NCBI GenBank assembly: GCA_011052355.1
Contig: DRJB01000044.1
Location: 1-7,526, forward strand
DNA length: 7,526 nucleotides
Reading direction: 5' to 3'
Origin: Candidatus Kaiserbacteria bacterium
GTDB taxonomy: Bacteria > Patescibacteriota > Minisyncoccia > Phycocordibacterales > Phycocordibacteraceae
Position numbers and translations under genes: made by a program
In this document: piece after piece, positions 1 to 5,214 of the stretch
Position numbering within the stretch: position 1 is the first letter of the stretch
How the letters are laid out: each line of letters opens with the position of its first letter
Notes under the pieces: generated by a model
What the model was told of the DNA's origin: nothing
Databases searched by the model: none
What the model saw: the letters and a program-made list of their open reading frames with translations, nothing else

Positions 1-232
1 ATACATACAATATTGCAGACGATACTTGACCCATAAACCAACGCCCTTGAATCGGGTATGTTTTACTGGAAATATCATCATATGGTTTCTGTTGCAAGCG
101 CGCATCAGCAAGTGCTTCATTTATGGTTTGGTCATTCAATCCGGCATCATGAAGGGATTGCCGAATTGACTCTTCCGTGGCTCCTGTAGCGAGTTGTTGT
201 TGTATATATGCGAGCCATTGCTGATTGTTCAT
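1..232 (-). CDS. N-terminal fragment of a probable CPR membrane protein (runs off the window)
   Basis: An open frame starts at ATG (230-232) and runs to the window edge without a stop, giving 77 visible codons. The first ~45 residues (MNNQQWLAYIQQQLATGATE, then ESIRQSLHDAGLNDQTINEAL) form an amphipathic helix-turn-helix of the kind found at the N-terminus of many Patescibacteria membrane proteins, where it precedes transmembrane segments; its role is not known to me. After a polar linker the chain turns hydrophobic (GRWFMGQVSSAILYV) just as the window ends, consistent with entry into a first transmembrane helix. No Shine-Dalgarno precedes the ATG, but a TATACT element lies 8 nt upstream. The gene follows the ribosomal cluster on the same strand but is separated from it by a strong hairpin, so it is probably its own transcription unit. 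The product cannot be named from this fragment. Confidence 0.6.
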   Translation of the reverse strand, partial: MNNQQWLAYIQQQLATGATEESIRQSLHDAGLNDQTINEALADARLQQKPYDDISSKTYPIQGRWFMGQVSSAILYV

Positions 233-240
233 TGTGGTTT

Positions 241-270
241 AGTATACACAAAAAGCAAACGGCATGTAAG
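241..270 (-). promoter_or_regulatory. Candidate promoter for the 1-232 gene, near-leaderless
   Basis: On the minus strand CTTACA (265-270) is followed after 18 nt by TATACT (241-246). The ATG begins 8 nt after the -10 hexamer, so initiation at the usual distance would leave a leader of about 2 nt. The -10 matches consensus at 5 of 6 positions and the -35 at 4 of 6. It lies between the rplB terminator hairpin and the gene, where a promoter is expected. This is a reading by eye only. Confidence 0.35.
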
Positions 271-304
271 ATTTCCCACCAACATTATTAATTTAGCCTC
301 TGGC

Positions 305-353
305 AATAAGACACCCCTCCGGCGCGCAAAGCGCGCCGGAGGGGTGTCTTATT
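305..353 (-). terminator. Long perfect hairpin ending the rplC-rplB unit
   Basis: A perfect 23 bp inverted repeat (arms 305-327 and 331-353) has a 3 nt AAA loop and a very GC-rich inner stem. It begins 18 nt after the rplB stop codon. On the minus strand the 3' arm ends in TCTTATT, so the U-tract is weak and lies inside the stem; on the plus strand a T-rich stretch (361-371) follows. The most economical reading is an intrinsic terminator for the ribosomal operon. The symmetry means it could act in both directions or serve as a 3' end stabiliser. Confidence 0.7.
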
Positions 354-371
354 ATTCGCGATTTTATTTTT

Positions 372-1214
372 CTATCGGCGTTTGCCAACTTTGCGACGCG
401 AAACGATAAATATGTTTGAAACCTTCTTCGGATGACGCGTTTTCTGTCCCTTCCCGGACGGCTTGCCCCACTTTGTCTTGGCACGGCGCATACCGCGACC
501 CTGCTTACCCTCACCACCACCATATGGATGGTCAACCGGGTTCATGACACTACCACGCACCGTTGGACGCTTCCCCATCCAACGAGAGCGCCCCGCCTTG
601 CCTATGTTTACAAGACTGTGCTCCTCGTTTCCAACCGTCCCGATAGAAGCAAAACATTTTTCGGATACTTTGCGTATTTCACTTGAAGGAAGTTTTATTT
701 GCACATATCCTGCATCGTGCGCGATGAGTTGTGCAAATGTACCCGCAGAGCGCACCAGGCGCGCGCCGGCACCAATTTTCAACTCAATATTATATATGGA
801 AGTACCAACGGCTATTTTTTCCATTGGTAAACGATTCCCGGGTTTAATGGGTGCACTTTCAGAAACGGTGAACGTATCGCCGATATTCATGCCCTTTGGA
901 ACTATCACATAACGGCGCTCACCGTCGGCATAGAGCGCACGCGCAATGTTTGATGAACGATAAGGGTCATATTCAATCGTTTCAATTTTTGCAGGAATAT
1001 CATGCTTGTTATAAATAAAATCTATAAGACGCAGACGACGTTTATGCCCGCCACCTTGATGGCGAGTGGTAATACGCCCGAATGCGTTTCTTCCCGCTCT
1101 GCGTTTTTTACCTATCAAAAGACTCTTCAACGGCTTATCACCAGAGAGAGTTTCTCTGTATGACAGAGTTGACATATGGCGACGACTTTTTGTTACCGGT
1201 TTGTATGTTTTCAT
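372..1214 (-). CDS. rplB: 50S ribosomal protein L2
   Basis: 280 aa, the normal length for bacterial L2. It is a core 23S rRNA-binding protein near the peptidyl transferase centre, needed for subunit association. The start is set by homology: MKTYKPVTKSRR matches the conserved L2 opening, and a longer in-frame reading from 1262 would overlap rplW. Visible landmarks are GRITTRHQGGGHKRR (residues 46-60), EYDPYRSSNIA (81-91), PKGMNIGD (106-113), AIKPGNRLPM near 121-131, the LVRSAGTFAQ stretch (153-162), RPTVRGSVMNPVDHPYGGGEG (216-236) and a basic C-terminus. The key His of the VDHP motif (residue 229) is present; the second His of the usual DHPHGGGEG is Tyr here (231). The stop is TAG. The gene starts 7 nt after the rplW stop and has no Shine-Dalgarno; TATAAT lies six bases before ATG. 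It is the last ribosomal gene of the unit. Confidence 0.97.
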   Translation of the reverse strand: MKTYKPVTKSRRHMSTLSYRETLSGDKPLKSLLIGKKRRAGRNAFGRITTRHQGGGHKRRLRLIDFIYNKHDIPAKIETIEYDPYRSSNIARALYADGERRYVIVPKGMNIGDTFTVSESAPIKPGNRLPMEKIAVGTSIYNIELKIGAGARLVRSAGTFAQLIAHDAGYVQIKLPSSEIRKVSEKCFASIGTVGNEEHSLVNIGKAGRSRWMGKRPTVRGSVMNPVDHPYGGGEGKQGRGMRRAKTKWGKPSGKGQKTRHPKKVSNIFIVSRRKVGKRR

Positions 1215-1226
1215 AATAAAATTATA
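1212..1226 (-). promoter_or_regulatory. rplW-rplB junction element with TATAAT six bases before ATG
   Basis: On the minus strand the junction reads TATAATTTTATTATG. The rplW stop codon TAA lies inside the TATAAT (1221-1226), which is followed by six bases and the rplB ATG. The same 15 bases occur at the rplC-rplD junction (2402-2416). TATAAT at this distance would place transcription start on the A of ATG, giving a leaderless mRNA. No convincing -35 is seen 16-18 nt upstream, so reinitiation after rplW termination is an alternative explanation. Confidence 0.35.
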
Positions 1227-1620
1227 CGATTTGAATAGTTTCTCCCTTCTCCAAATACACATACGCTTTTCTGCGACGGGAGCGAGTAGCGGAACCGCTA
1301 CGTGTGCGACGCGATACGCGCTTACCCGGAAGATTGACTATACGAATACTGCGAGGTGTTACTTTATACACCACCTCAATTGCGCGCGATACATCTTGCT
1401 TTGTCGCAGAACGTGGGATGGAAAATACATATATGCCCGAATCGGTACCGATAAGCGCCTTTTCAGACATCCACGGAGCGATGAGGGTTTGCGCTGCGCG
1501 CGCGCGCAGCGCGCGCGTCACTTCTCTCTTTTTCTTCGCAACAGGCGTTTGTTTACTTACCGCCTTTTTCTTGGAAGTGACTATGGTTTTTTTATCTGTA
1601 TGTTTTTTAAAAATTTCCAT
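1222..1620 (-). CDS. rplW: 50S ribosomal protein L23 with basic N-terminal extension
   Basis: 132 aa against a usual ~95-100. L23 binds 23S rRNA domain III at the polypeptide exit and docks trigger factor and SRP. The family body begins near residue 44 (TLIAPWMSEKALIGTDSGIYVFSI) and continues through ATKQDVSRAIEVVYKV to the conserved VNLPGK, a basic loop (RRTRSGSATRSRRR), and a closing KAYVYLEKGETI. The first ~43 residues are a Lys/Arg-rich, low-complexity tail absent from typical L23. The internal Met 51 lies within the family core, so it is not a better start. The gene begins 4 nt after the rplD stop with no Shine-Dalgarno. Codons around residues 36-43 lie in a GC-alternating palindrome (1491-1512). 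The stop is TAA. Confidence 0.95.
   Translation of the reverse strand: MEIFKKHTDKKTIVTSKKKAVSKQTPVAKKKREVTRALRARAAQTLIAPWMSEKALIGTDSGIYVFSIPRSATKQDVSRAIEVVYKVTPRSIRIVNLPGKRVSRRTRSGSATRSRRRKAYVYLEKGETIQIV
1491..1512. repeat. 22 bp GC-alternating perfect palindrome inside rplW
   Basis: GCGCTGCGCG followed by CGCGCGCAGCGC reads the same on both strands, and CG alternation continues to about 1517. It encodes part of the Arg/Ala-rich linker between the basic tail and the L23 core. The composition is strikingly different from the AT-rich surroundings. Alternating CG tracts can adopt Z-DNA or cruciform structures; whether this one does cannot be told from sequence. Confidence 0.8.
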
Positions 1621-1624
1621 ATTT

Positions 1625-2404
1625 CTATATTGTGGAGCGCTTTTTTGCGGAAGTACTTCGCGTGGAAAATGTCTTAATCATTTCTTTCGGATTTTCAATA
1701 ATCAAGTAACGGTATGTAAGTATCATCACGGGGTTTAGGTTGCGTACTTCTTCCGTATGTAAATTACCAAAATTGCTGAAGCTCTTTTCAACCGCAGAAT
1801 CTTTTTTTGATAGTGCGATGAGGGCAGCGTTAACACGGCGTGTTGAGAGTTCCGGAATACCGGATGCCTTTGCAATCGCCTGCACAGCCTCTTTTGCTTT
1901 TTGTGTCTTGGGCTCCTTAAACGAGATGGAATCAACAAATATAATTTCACCTCTCTTCAGCTTTCGTGATAACACAGAAGTAAGTGCTGCGAAACGCATC
2001 TTGCGATTTATTTTTTGTGCGAAAGAACGTTCGGAACGCGGTCCGTGCGTTACACCACCACCGCGCCAAATAGGCGAGCGAATTGACCCATGACGTGCGC
2101 GCCCTGTTCCTTTTTGTTTCCATGGTTTTTTCCCGCCTCCGCGAACTTCGCCACGTGTTTTAGTGTGCGCAATAGGGGTTCGCGCGTTCGCCTGAACTGC
2201 AACGATGACTTGTTGTACAAGATCATTTTTCCACGGCGCACCGAATATTTCTTCCGGGAGTGAAATAGTATCAGCGGTTTTCCCGCTCATCGTGTACACA
2301 GGCACCGACAACGCATCAGTATTGCGTTTGGGAGTCCCGGCGGTTTTCACATCGGCAACACGTACTTTTGCTTTTGTATCGGTTTTTGTTGCGGTAGCAG
2401 TCAT
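1625..2404 (-). CDS. rplD: 50S ribosomal protein L4 with N- and C-terminal extensions
   Basis: 259 aa against a usual ~200-210. L4 is an early assembly protein whose extended loop lines the exit tunnel; in Escherichia coli it also represses its own S10 operon. The loop is clear at about residues 79-122 (AHTKTRGEVRGGGKKPWKQK, then GTGRARHGSIRSPIWRGGGV, then HGPR). It is followed by INRKMRFAALTSVLSRKL and the C-terminal NLNPVMILTYRYLIIE. Residues 1-32 form a Thr/Lys-rich extension before the family start (SVPVYTMSGK), and about 15 basic residues follow the normal C-terminus. ATG at 2404 is chosen because the longer reading from 2443 overlaps rplC and adds no family sequence. It starts 7 nt after the rplC stop. 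The stop is TAG. Confidence 0.96.
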   Translation of the reverse strand: MTATATKTDTKAKVRVADVKTAGTPKRNTDALSVPVYTMSGKTADTISLPEEIFGAPWKNDLVQQVIVAVQANARTPIAHTKTRGEVRGGGKKPWKQKGTGRARHGSIRSPIWRGGGVTHGPRSERSFAQKINRKMRFAALTSVLSRKLKRGEIIFVDSISFKEPKTQKAKEAVQAIAKASGIPELSTRRVNAALIALSKKDSAVEKSFSNFGNLHTEEVRNLNPVMILTYRYLIIENPKEMIKTFSTRSTSAKKRSTI

Positions 2405-2416
2405 AATAAAATTATA
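2402..2416 (-). promoter_or_regulatory. rplC-rplD junction element with TATAAT six bases before ATG
   Basis: The junction reads TATAATTTTATTATG on the minus strand, identical over 15 bases to the rplW-rplB junction. The TAA stop of rplC sits inside TATAAT (2411-2416), and six bases separate it from the rplD ATG. There is no Shine-Dalgarno. A poor -35-like TTCGCT lies 17 nt upstream. It is either an internal leaderless promoter or a shared stop-restart signal. Confidence 0.35.
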
Positions 2417-3035
2417 GGGAAACGATTTCCACCAGCGAATCACGCGAGCCGGGAACCGCGCCTGAAACTATTATCTCGCCAAGTTTTGAGTCAACGGCAA
2501 GTACGGTGAGCCCATCGGTTGTTATGCGGTCGCTACCCATCCTGCCCCCCATGCGAATACCTTTGGCAACACGACCTCCGGCGCGACCTCCCGAACCGCC
2601 AATGGAGCCCGGCTCTCGTTCCGAGTGTTTTTGACCATGTGTACGAGGTCCGCCATGAAAACCGTATCGCTTCACCACACCGGCGAAACCTTTTCCTTTG
2701 GAAGTACCTGCGACTCGTACTTTGTCACCCACTGAGAAAATATCTGCGGTGATTTCATCACCGATGGAATACGCAGACGTATCGTCAAGACCAAGACGAA
2801 ACTCCTTGAGCACTTTGAATGCTTTGCCCTTCAGGTGTCCAAGAACCGGCTTGGAAAGGCGTTGCGGTTTCTGTGTGTCAAACCCAACCTGCACGGCGGT
2901 ATAGCCGTCTTTTTCAGAGGATTTAACTTGAGTGATTTCAATCGGACCGGTCTTCAGAATGGTTCCGGCGCGCATTCTCCCCTCATCGGTGAAGATTTGC
3001 GTCATGCTCACTTTTCTGGCTAGGATAAATTTCAT
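2412..3035 (-). CDS. rplC: 50S ribosomal protein L3
   Basis: 207 aa, typical for bacterial L3, which nucleates 23S rRNA folding and reaches toward the peptidyl transferase centre. The conserved opening MKFILARKVSMTQIFTDEGR fixes the start at 3035; the in-frame Met at 3167 would add 44 residues encoded by the leader hairpin and promoter region and resembling nothing in the family. The signature stretch is at about 109-133 (AGTSKGKGFAGVVKRYGFHG, then GPRTHG). It is followed by the Gly-rich arm REPGSIGGSGGRAGGRVAKG (140-159), MGGRMGSDRIT, and the C-terminal VSGAVPGSRDSLVEIV. No Shine-Dalgarno is present; an attenuator-like hairpin with a T-tract ends ~14 nt before the ATG. rplC opens the compact rplC-rplD-rplW-rplB run, separated from rpsJ by 230 nt. 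The stop is TAA. Confidence 0.97.
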   Translation of the reverse strand: MKFILARKVSMTQIFTDEGRMRAGTILKTGPIEITQVKSSEKDGYTAVQVGFDTQKPQRLSKPVLGHLKGKAFKVLKEFRLGLDDTSAYSIGDEITADIFSVGDKVRVAGTSKGKGFAGVVKRYGFHGGPRTHGQKHSEREPGSIGGSGGRAGGRVAKGIRMGGRMGSDRITTDGLTVLAVDSKLGEIIVSGAVPGSRDSLVEIVSL

Positions 3036-3040
3036 GCGTG

Positions 3041-3065
3041 ATAAATAAAAAGCCGCAGGCGGCTT
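3041..3065 (-). terminator. Attenuator-like hairpin in the rplC leader
   Basis: On the minus strand AAGCCG (3060-3065) pairs with CGGCTT (3050-3055) around a four-base loop and is followed by TTTTTATTTAT. That is the shape of a short intrinsic terminator. It lies downstream of a candidate promoter and only ~14 nt before the rplC start, so it would act on transcripts entering rplC and not as the end of a gene. Autogenous control of the L3-L2 genes is a reasonable inference, unproven here. Confidence 0.5.
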
Positions 3066-3083
3066 ATGTAAAGAGAATACCGC

Positions 3084-3113
3084 ATTATACGGAAAATGCA
3101 AATACCCCGGCAG
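3084..3113 (-). promoter_or_regulatory. Candidate promoter for rplC-rplD-rplW-rplB
   Basis: A perfect TATAAT (3084-3089, minus strand) lies in the rpsJ-rplC spacer, downstream of the rpsJ terminator. The -35 is poor (CTGCCG at 3108-3113, 18 nt spacing). Initiation here would give a ~42 nt leader that contains the hairpin at 3050-3065. The support is position and the perfect -10 only. Confidence 0.35.
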
Positions 3114-3198
3114 ACGTACGCGTACTTTTTCCATCCAAAAAAGATCGGGGGCGCCTTTGCTTTTCAATTTTGTATCACAAGATGATTCTTTTCAAACT

Positions 3199-3254
3199 TT
3201 GGTCATTCACCTAAAAACCACCCCGCATAGGGTGGTTTTTAGGTGAATGACCAA
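3199..3254 (-). terminator. Strong intrinsic terminator after rpsJ
   Basis: A perfect 25 bp inverted repeat (arms 3199-3223 and 3230-3254) surrounds a 6 nt loop. The core is a textbook terminator on either strand: a GC stem (CCACCC/GGGTGG) flanked by A5 and T5. The palindrome continues about 13 bp further out than a terminator needs. It begins 12 nt after the rpsJ stop, so the tuf-rpsJ transcript probably ends here and rplC onward needs its own promoter. Confidence 0.85.
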
Positions 3255-3265
3255 GACTAACTCTG

Positions 3266-3640
3266 TTATGCATTCATCTTTACATCAATAGTGACTCCGG
3301 ACGGAAGATTCAGATTGGTGAGCGCCTCAATAACTTTCTGAGACGGATTCAATATGTCAATCAGTCGTTTGTGCACGCGCATTTCAAACTGTTCTCGTGC
3401 GTCTTTATAGACAAAGGTTGACCTGTTTACCGTCCAGCGCTTTATTTCTGTCGGGAGCGGAACGGGACCGATTGTTTTTGCGTCAAATCGCTGCGCGGTG
3501 TCCATAATTTGCTTAACGGAAAGGTCAAGCACTTTGTGTTCATACGCGCGAATGCGGATGCGTAACCGCGGTTCGCGCACAGCCGTTTCCGGCGTTGATT
3601 TCTTCACCTCCTTCTTTGTTTTTTTAGTAACGGTTGTCAT
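3266..3640 (-). CDS. rpsJ: 30S ribosomal protein S10 with basic N-terminal extension
   Basis: 124 aa against the usual ~102. S10 sits in the 30S head and, as NusE, takes part in antitermination and transcription-translation coupling. The family body begins at about residue 24 (EPRLRIRIRAYEHKVLDLSV) and carries the hallmark GPVPLPTEIKRWTV (58-71), KDAREQFEMRVHKRLIDI and a closing SGVTIDVKM. The first ~23 residues form a Lys/Thr-rich tail like those on L23 and L4. The start ATG lies 38 nt after the tuf stop, so the two are probably co-transcribed. Only a weak AAGAG precedes the ATG; a perfect AAGGAGGTG lies inside the gene (3605-3613) with no start codon placed to use it. The stop is TAA, and a strong terminator follows 12 nt later. 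Confidence 0.96.
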   Translation of the reverse strand: MTTVTKKTKKEVKKSTPETAVREPRLRIRIRAYEHKVLDLSVKQIMDTAQRFDAKTIGPVPLPTEIKRWTVNRSTFVYKDAREQFEMRVHKRLIDILNPSQKVIEALTNLNLPSGVTIDVKMNA

Positions 3641-3678
3641 TGCTCTTATGTTAATGTACTTTTTATGTATCGCATCTA

Positions 3679-4881
3679 CTATGCGATAATTTTCGTTACC
3701 ACTCCGGCTCCGACAGTCTTTCCTCCTTCACGAATAGCGAAGCGTAGTTTCTCTTCAATGGCGACTGGTGCTATAAGCTTCACGTTGAACGTAACGGTAT
3801 CGCCCGGCATGACCATTTCTTTTCCTTCCGGCAAAGTAACTTCACCTGTTACATCCGTTGTGCGGATATAAAACTGTGGCTTGTACTTTGAAACAAATGG
3901 AGTGCTTCGTCCTCCCTCATCTTTGTTAAGAACATATACCTCAGCCTCAAACTCAACGTGCGGATTAAGTGTTCCCGGCTTTGCAAGAACCTGTCCACGA
4001 TGAACATCTTCTTTCTTTGTTCCGCGCAGAAGAATTCCGGCGTTATCGCCAGCCTGACCTTCTTGGAGTTGCTTGTTAAACATCTCAATACCTGTAACAG
4101 TTGTTTTGGCTGTGTCTTTAATACCGACAATTTCAACTTCTCCACCTATTTTAATAACACCGCGCTCAATACGACCGGTTACCACTGTGCCGCGCCCTTC
4201 AATTGAGAAGATGTCTTCAATGGGCATAAGAAACGGCTTGTCCAGGTCACGTTTTGGCATGGGGAAATATTCATCCATGGTATCAACCAACTTTTTCACG
4301 CCTTGAGCCCATTCATCATCCGCAGATGTCGCTTCAAGAGCTTTCAAAGCGGAACCGCGAACAATGGGAGTGTTTTCACCGTCAAATCCTTGTTTTGTAA
4401 GGATTTCTCGCACCTCTTCTTCAACAAGGTCAATGAGATCCGGTTCATCAACCATGTCAATTTTGTTGAGGAACACAATAAGTTTCGGAACTCCGACTTG
4501 TTTTGCAAGAAGGATGTGCTCACGTGTTTGGGGCATTACTCCGTCAGTTGCGGCAACGACGAGTATCGCTCCGTCCATTTGCGCCGCGCCGGTAATCATG
4601 TTTTTGATATAGTCGGCGTGCCCGGGTGCGTCAACGTGTGCATAGTGACGATTAGGTGTTTCGTATTCACTGTGGTGAAGCGCGATGGTAATACCACGCG
4701 CTTTTTCCTCGGGGGCGTTATCAATGTTTTCAACTTTCTCACTGCGTGCTGAGTAGCCTGCGCCCTCATTTAGCTTCAGCACGTTTAGGATTGCCGCAGT
4801 AAGAGTGGTTTTACCATGATCAACGTGACCAATGGTTCCCACGTTCATATGCGGTTTGCTACGATCAAATTCTACTGCCAT
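3679..4881 (-). CDS. tuf: Elongation factor Tu
   Basis: 400 aa, full length. This GTPase delivers aminoacyl-tRNA to the ribosomal A site. Nucleotide-binding motifs are intact: G1 GHVDHGKT (18-25), RGITI in switch I (62-66), G3 DAPGH with the catalytic His (84-88), G4 NKID (139-142) and G5 SALK (177-180). Domains 2 and 3 follow, with FSIEGRGTVVTGRIERG, LLRGTKKEDVHRGQVLAKPG, DEGGRSTPF, PQFYIRTTDVTG and REGGKTVGAGVV. Two mild departures are Ala in place of the common Cys in D(C)PGH and ALHHSEYET after RGITI in place of the more usual NTSHVEYET; neither removes a known catalytic residue. No Shine-Dalgarno precedes ATG; a TATAAA lies 5 nt upstream and a better promoter candidate slightly further up. 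The usual str-operon partners rpsL, rpsG and fusA are not upstream. The stop is TAG. Confidence 0.98.
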   Translation of the reverse strand: MAVEFDRSKPHMNVGTIGHVDHGKTTLTAAILNVLKLNEGAGYSARSEKVENIDNAPEEKARGITIALHHSEYETPNRHYAHVDAPGHADYIKNMITGAAQMDGAILVVAATDGVMPQTREHILLAKQVGVPKLIVFLNKIDMVDEPDLIDLVEEEVREILTKQGFDGENTPIVRGSALKALEATSADDEWAQGVKKLVDTMDEYFPMPKRDLDKPFLMPIEDIFSIEGRGTVVTGRIERGVIKIGGEVEIVGIKDTAKTTVTGIEMFNKQLQEGQAGDNAGILLRGTKKEDVHRGQVLAKPGTLNPHVEFEAEVYVLNKDEGGRSTPFVSKYKPQFYIRTTDVTGEVTLPEGKEMVMPGDTVTFNVKLIAPVAIEEKLRFAIREGGKTVGAGVVTKIIA

Positions 4882-4907
4882 AAGCGTTTATAATTGTTAC
4901 TTAAATT

Positions 4908-4936
4908 AATAAAAGGATATATTTCCCTCATGTTAA
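4908..4936 (-). promoter_or_regulatory. Candidate tuf promoter
   Basis: TTAACA (4931-4936, minus strand) and TTTATT (4908-4913) are 17 nt apart, matching consensus at 5/6 and 4/6. Start of transcription would fall near 4901, giving a ~20 nt leader without a Shine-Dalgarno. An alternative further up is TTGACC (5022-5027) with TAGTCT (4999-5004), 17 nt apart, which would give a ~110 nt leader. The AT-rich sequence makes chance matches likely, so this is tentative. Confidence 0.35.
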
Positions 4937-5057
4937 CGCGCCGTGCATATCCGCGTAAGACACATAACGTACCCGCGACATACTATTGCGTTATATATAG
5001 ACTACAGGTACACCGCAAAAAGGTCAAGAACCTGTACGCGTCCACCACCCCATACCG

Positions 5058-5107
5058 ATGAGCGACTTCGTAAGTCGCTTTGACTTACGAAGTCGCTCAT
5101 ACTTTTT
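5058..5107 (+). terminator. Plus-oriented intrinsic terminator with no obvious gene upstream
   Basis: A perfect 19 bp inverted repeat (arms 5058-5076 and 5082-5100) has a 5 nt loop. On the plus strand it is followed by ACTTTTT (5101-5107), the expected U-tract. On the minus strand the downstream sequence is GC-rich (CGGTATGGGG), so the terminator faces right. No plus-strand gene precedes it in the window, which leaves either an unannotated RNA starting near the tuf promoter region or a barrier facing the rightward direction. Confidence 0.6.
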
Positions 5108-5177
5108 AGATTATGAGGAGTGTTATATGTTAGTAAACTTGTGCATGACACCAGACATGGTTATACACACTCTTCTA

Positions 5178-5207
5178 TTGCGACACACACCCACGCTCGG
5201 TTAGTAT
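5178..5207 (+). promoter_or_regulatory. Candidate promoter for the plus-strand membrane ORF
   Basis: TTGCGA (5178-5183) and TAGTAT (5202-5207) are 18 nt apart, each matching consensus at 4 of 6 positions. The ATG at 5215 follows after 7 nt, so the transcript would be almost leaderless from that start. From the alternative TTG at 5242 the leader would be ~28 nt and would include AAGGAG. This is weak evidence on its own. Confidence 0.25.
5193..5202. repeat. Left copy of a 10 bp direct repeat flanking the membrane ORF
   Basis: ACGCTCGGTT occurs here and again at 5772-5781, the second copy starting 4 nt after the final TAA of the hydrophobic tail. The two copies bracket exactly the broken membrane gene and its tail. 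A 10-mer repeated within ~600 nt could be chance. No terminal inverted repeats or transposase are visible. Confidence 0.4.
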
Positions 5208-5214
5208 TGAGCTC

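Larger units (their letters stand above)
4882..5214. other. Intergenic region between tuf and the plus-strand membrane ORF
   Basis: This 333 nt stretch has no convincing gene. It holds the candidate tuf promoters (minus strand), a plus-strand promoter-like pair TTGTTA (4894-4899) and TATATT (4918-4923) with 18 nt spacing, a 7 bp stem TACAGGT/ACCTGTA (5003-5009 with 5030-5036), and the 19 bp terminator hairpin at 5058-5100. Beyond the hairpin there is a 25-codon plus-strand ORF (5127-5204) with GAGGAG six bases before its ATG. No tRNA, rRNA or CRISPR signature is visible. Confidence 0.5.

Noticed and set aside
463..1677. Long plus-strand ORFs opposite rplB and rplW (149 and 203 codons).
   Set aside because: They lie antisense to unambiguous ribosomal protein genes and encode nothing recognisable.
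3116..3125. GTACGCGTAC palindrome in the rpsJ-rplC spacer as an operator.
   Set aside because: It is only 10 bp, with no second copy near a promoter in the window.
3036..3167. Upstream start of rplC adding 44 residues.
   Set aside because: The extension covers the leader hairpin and candidate promoter and does not resemble L3; MKFILARKV is the conserved family start.
3605..3613. Perfect AAGGAGGTG Shine-Dalgarno on the minus strand within rpsJ, hinting at an internal start.
   Set aside because: No ATG, GTG or TTG lies 4-12 nt downstream, and the family core of S10 starts further on; it is explained by Lys-Glu-Val codons of the basic tail.
5127..5204. 25-codon plus-strand ORF as a firm gene.
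   Set aside because: The SD-like spacing is good, but the peptide has no recognisable feature and this length arises easily by chance; it is kept only as part of a finding.
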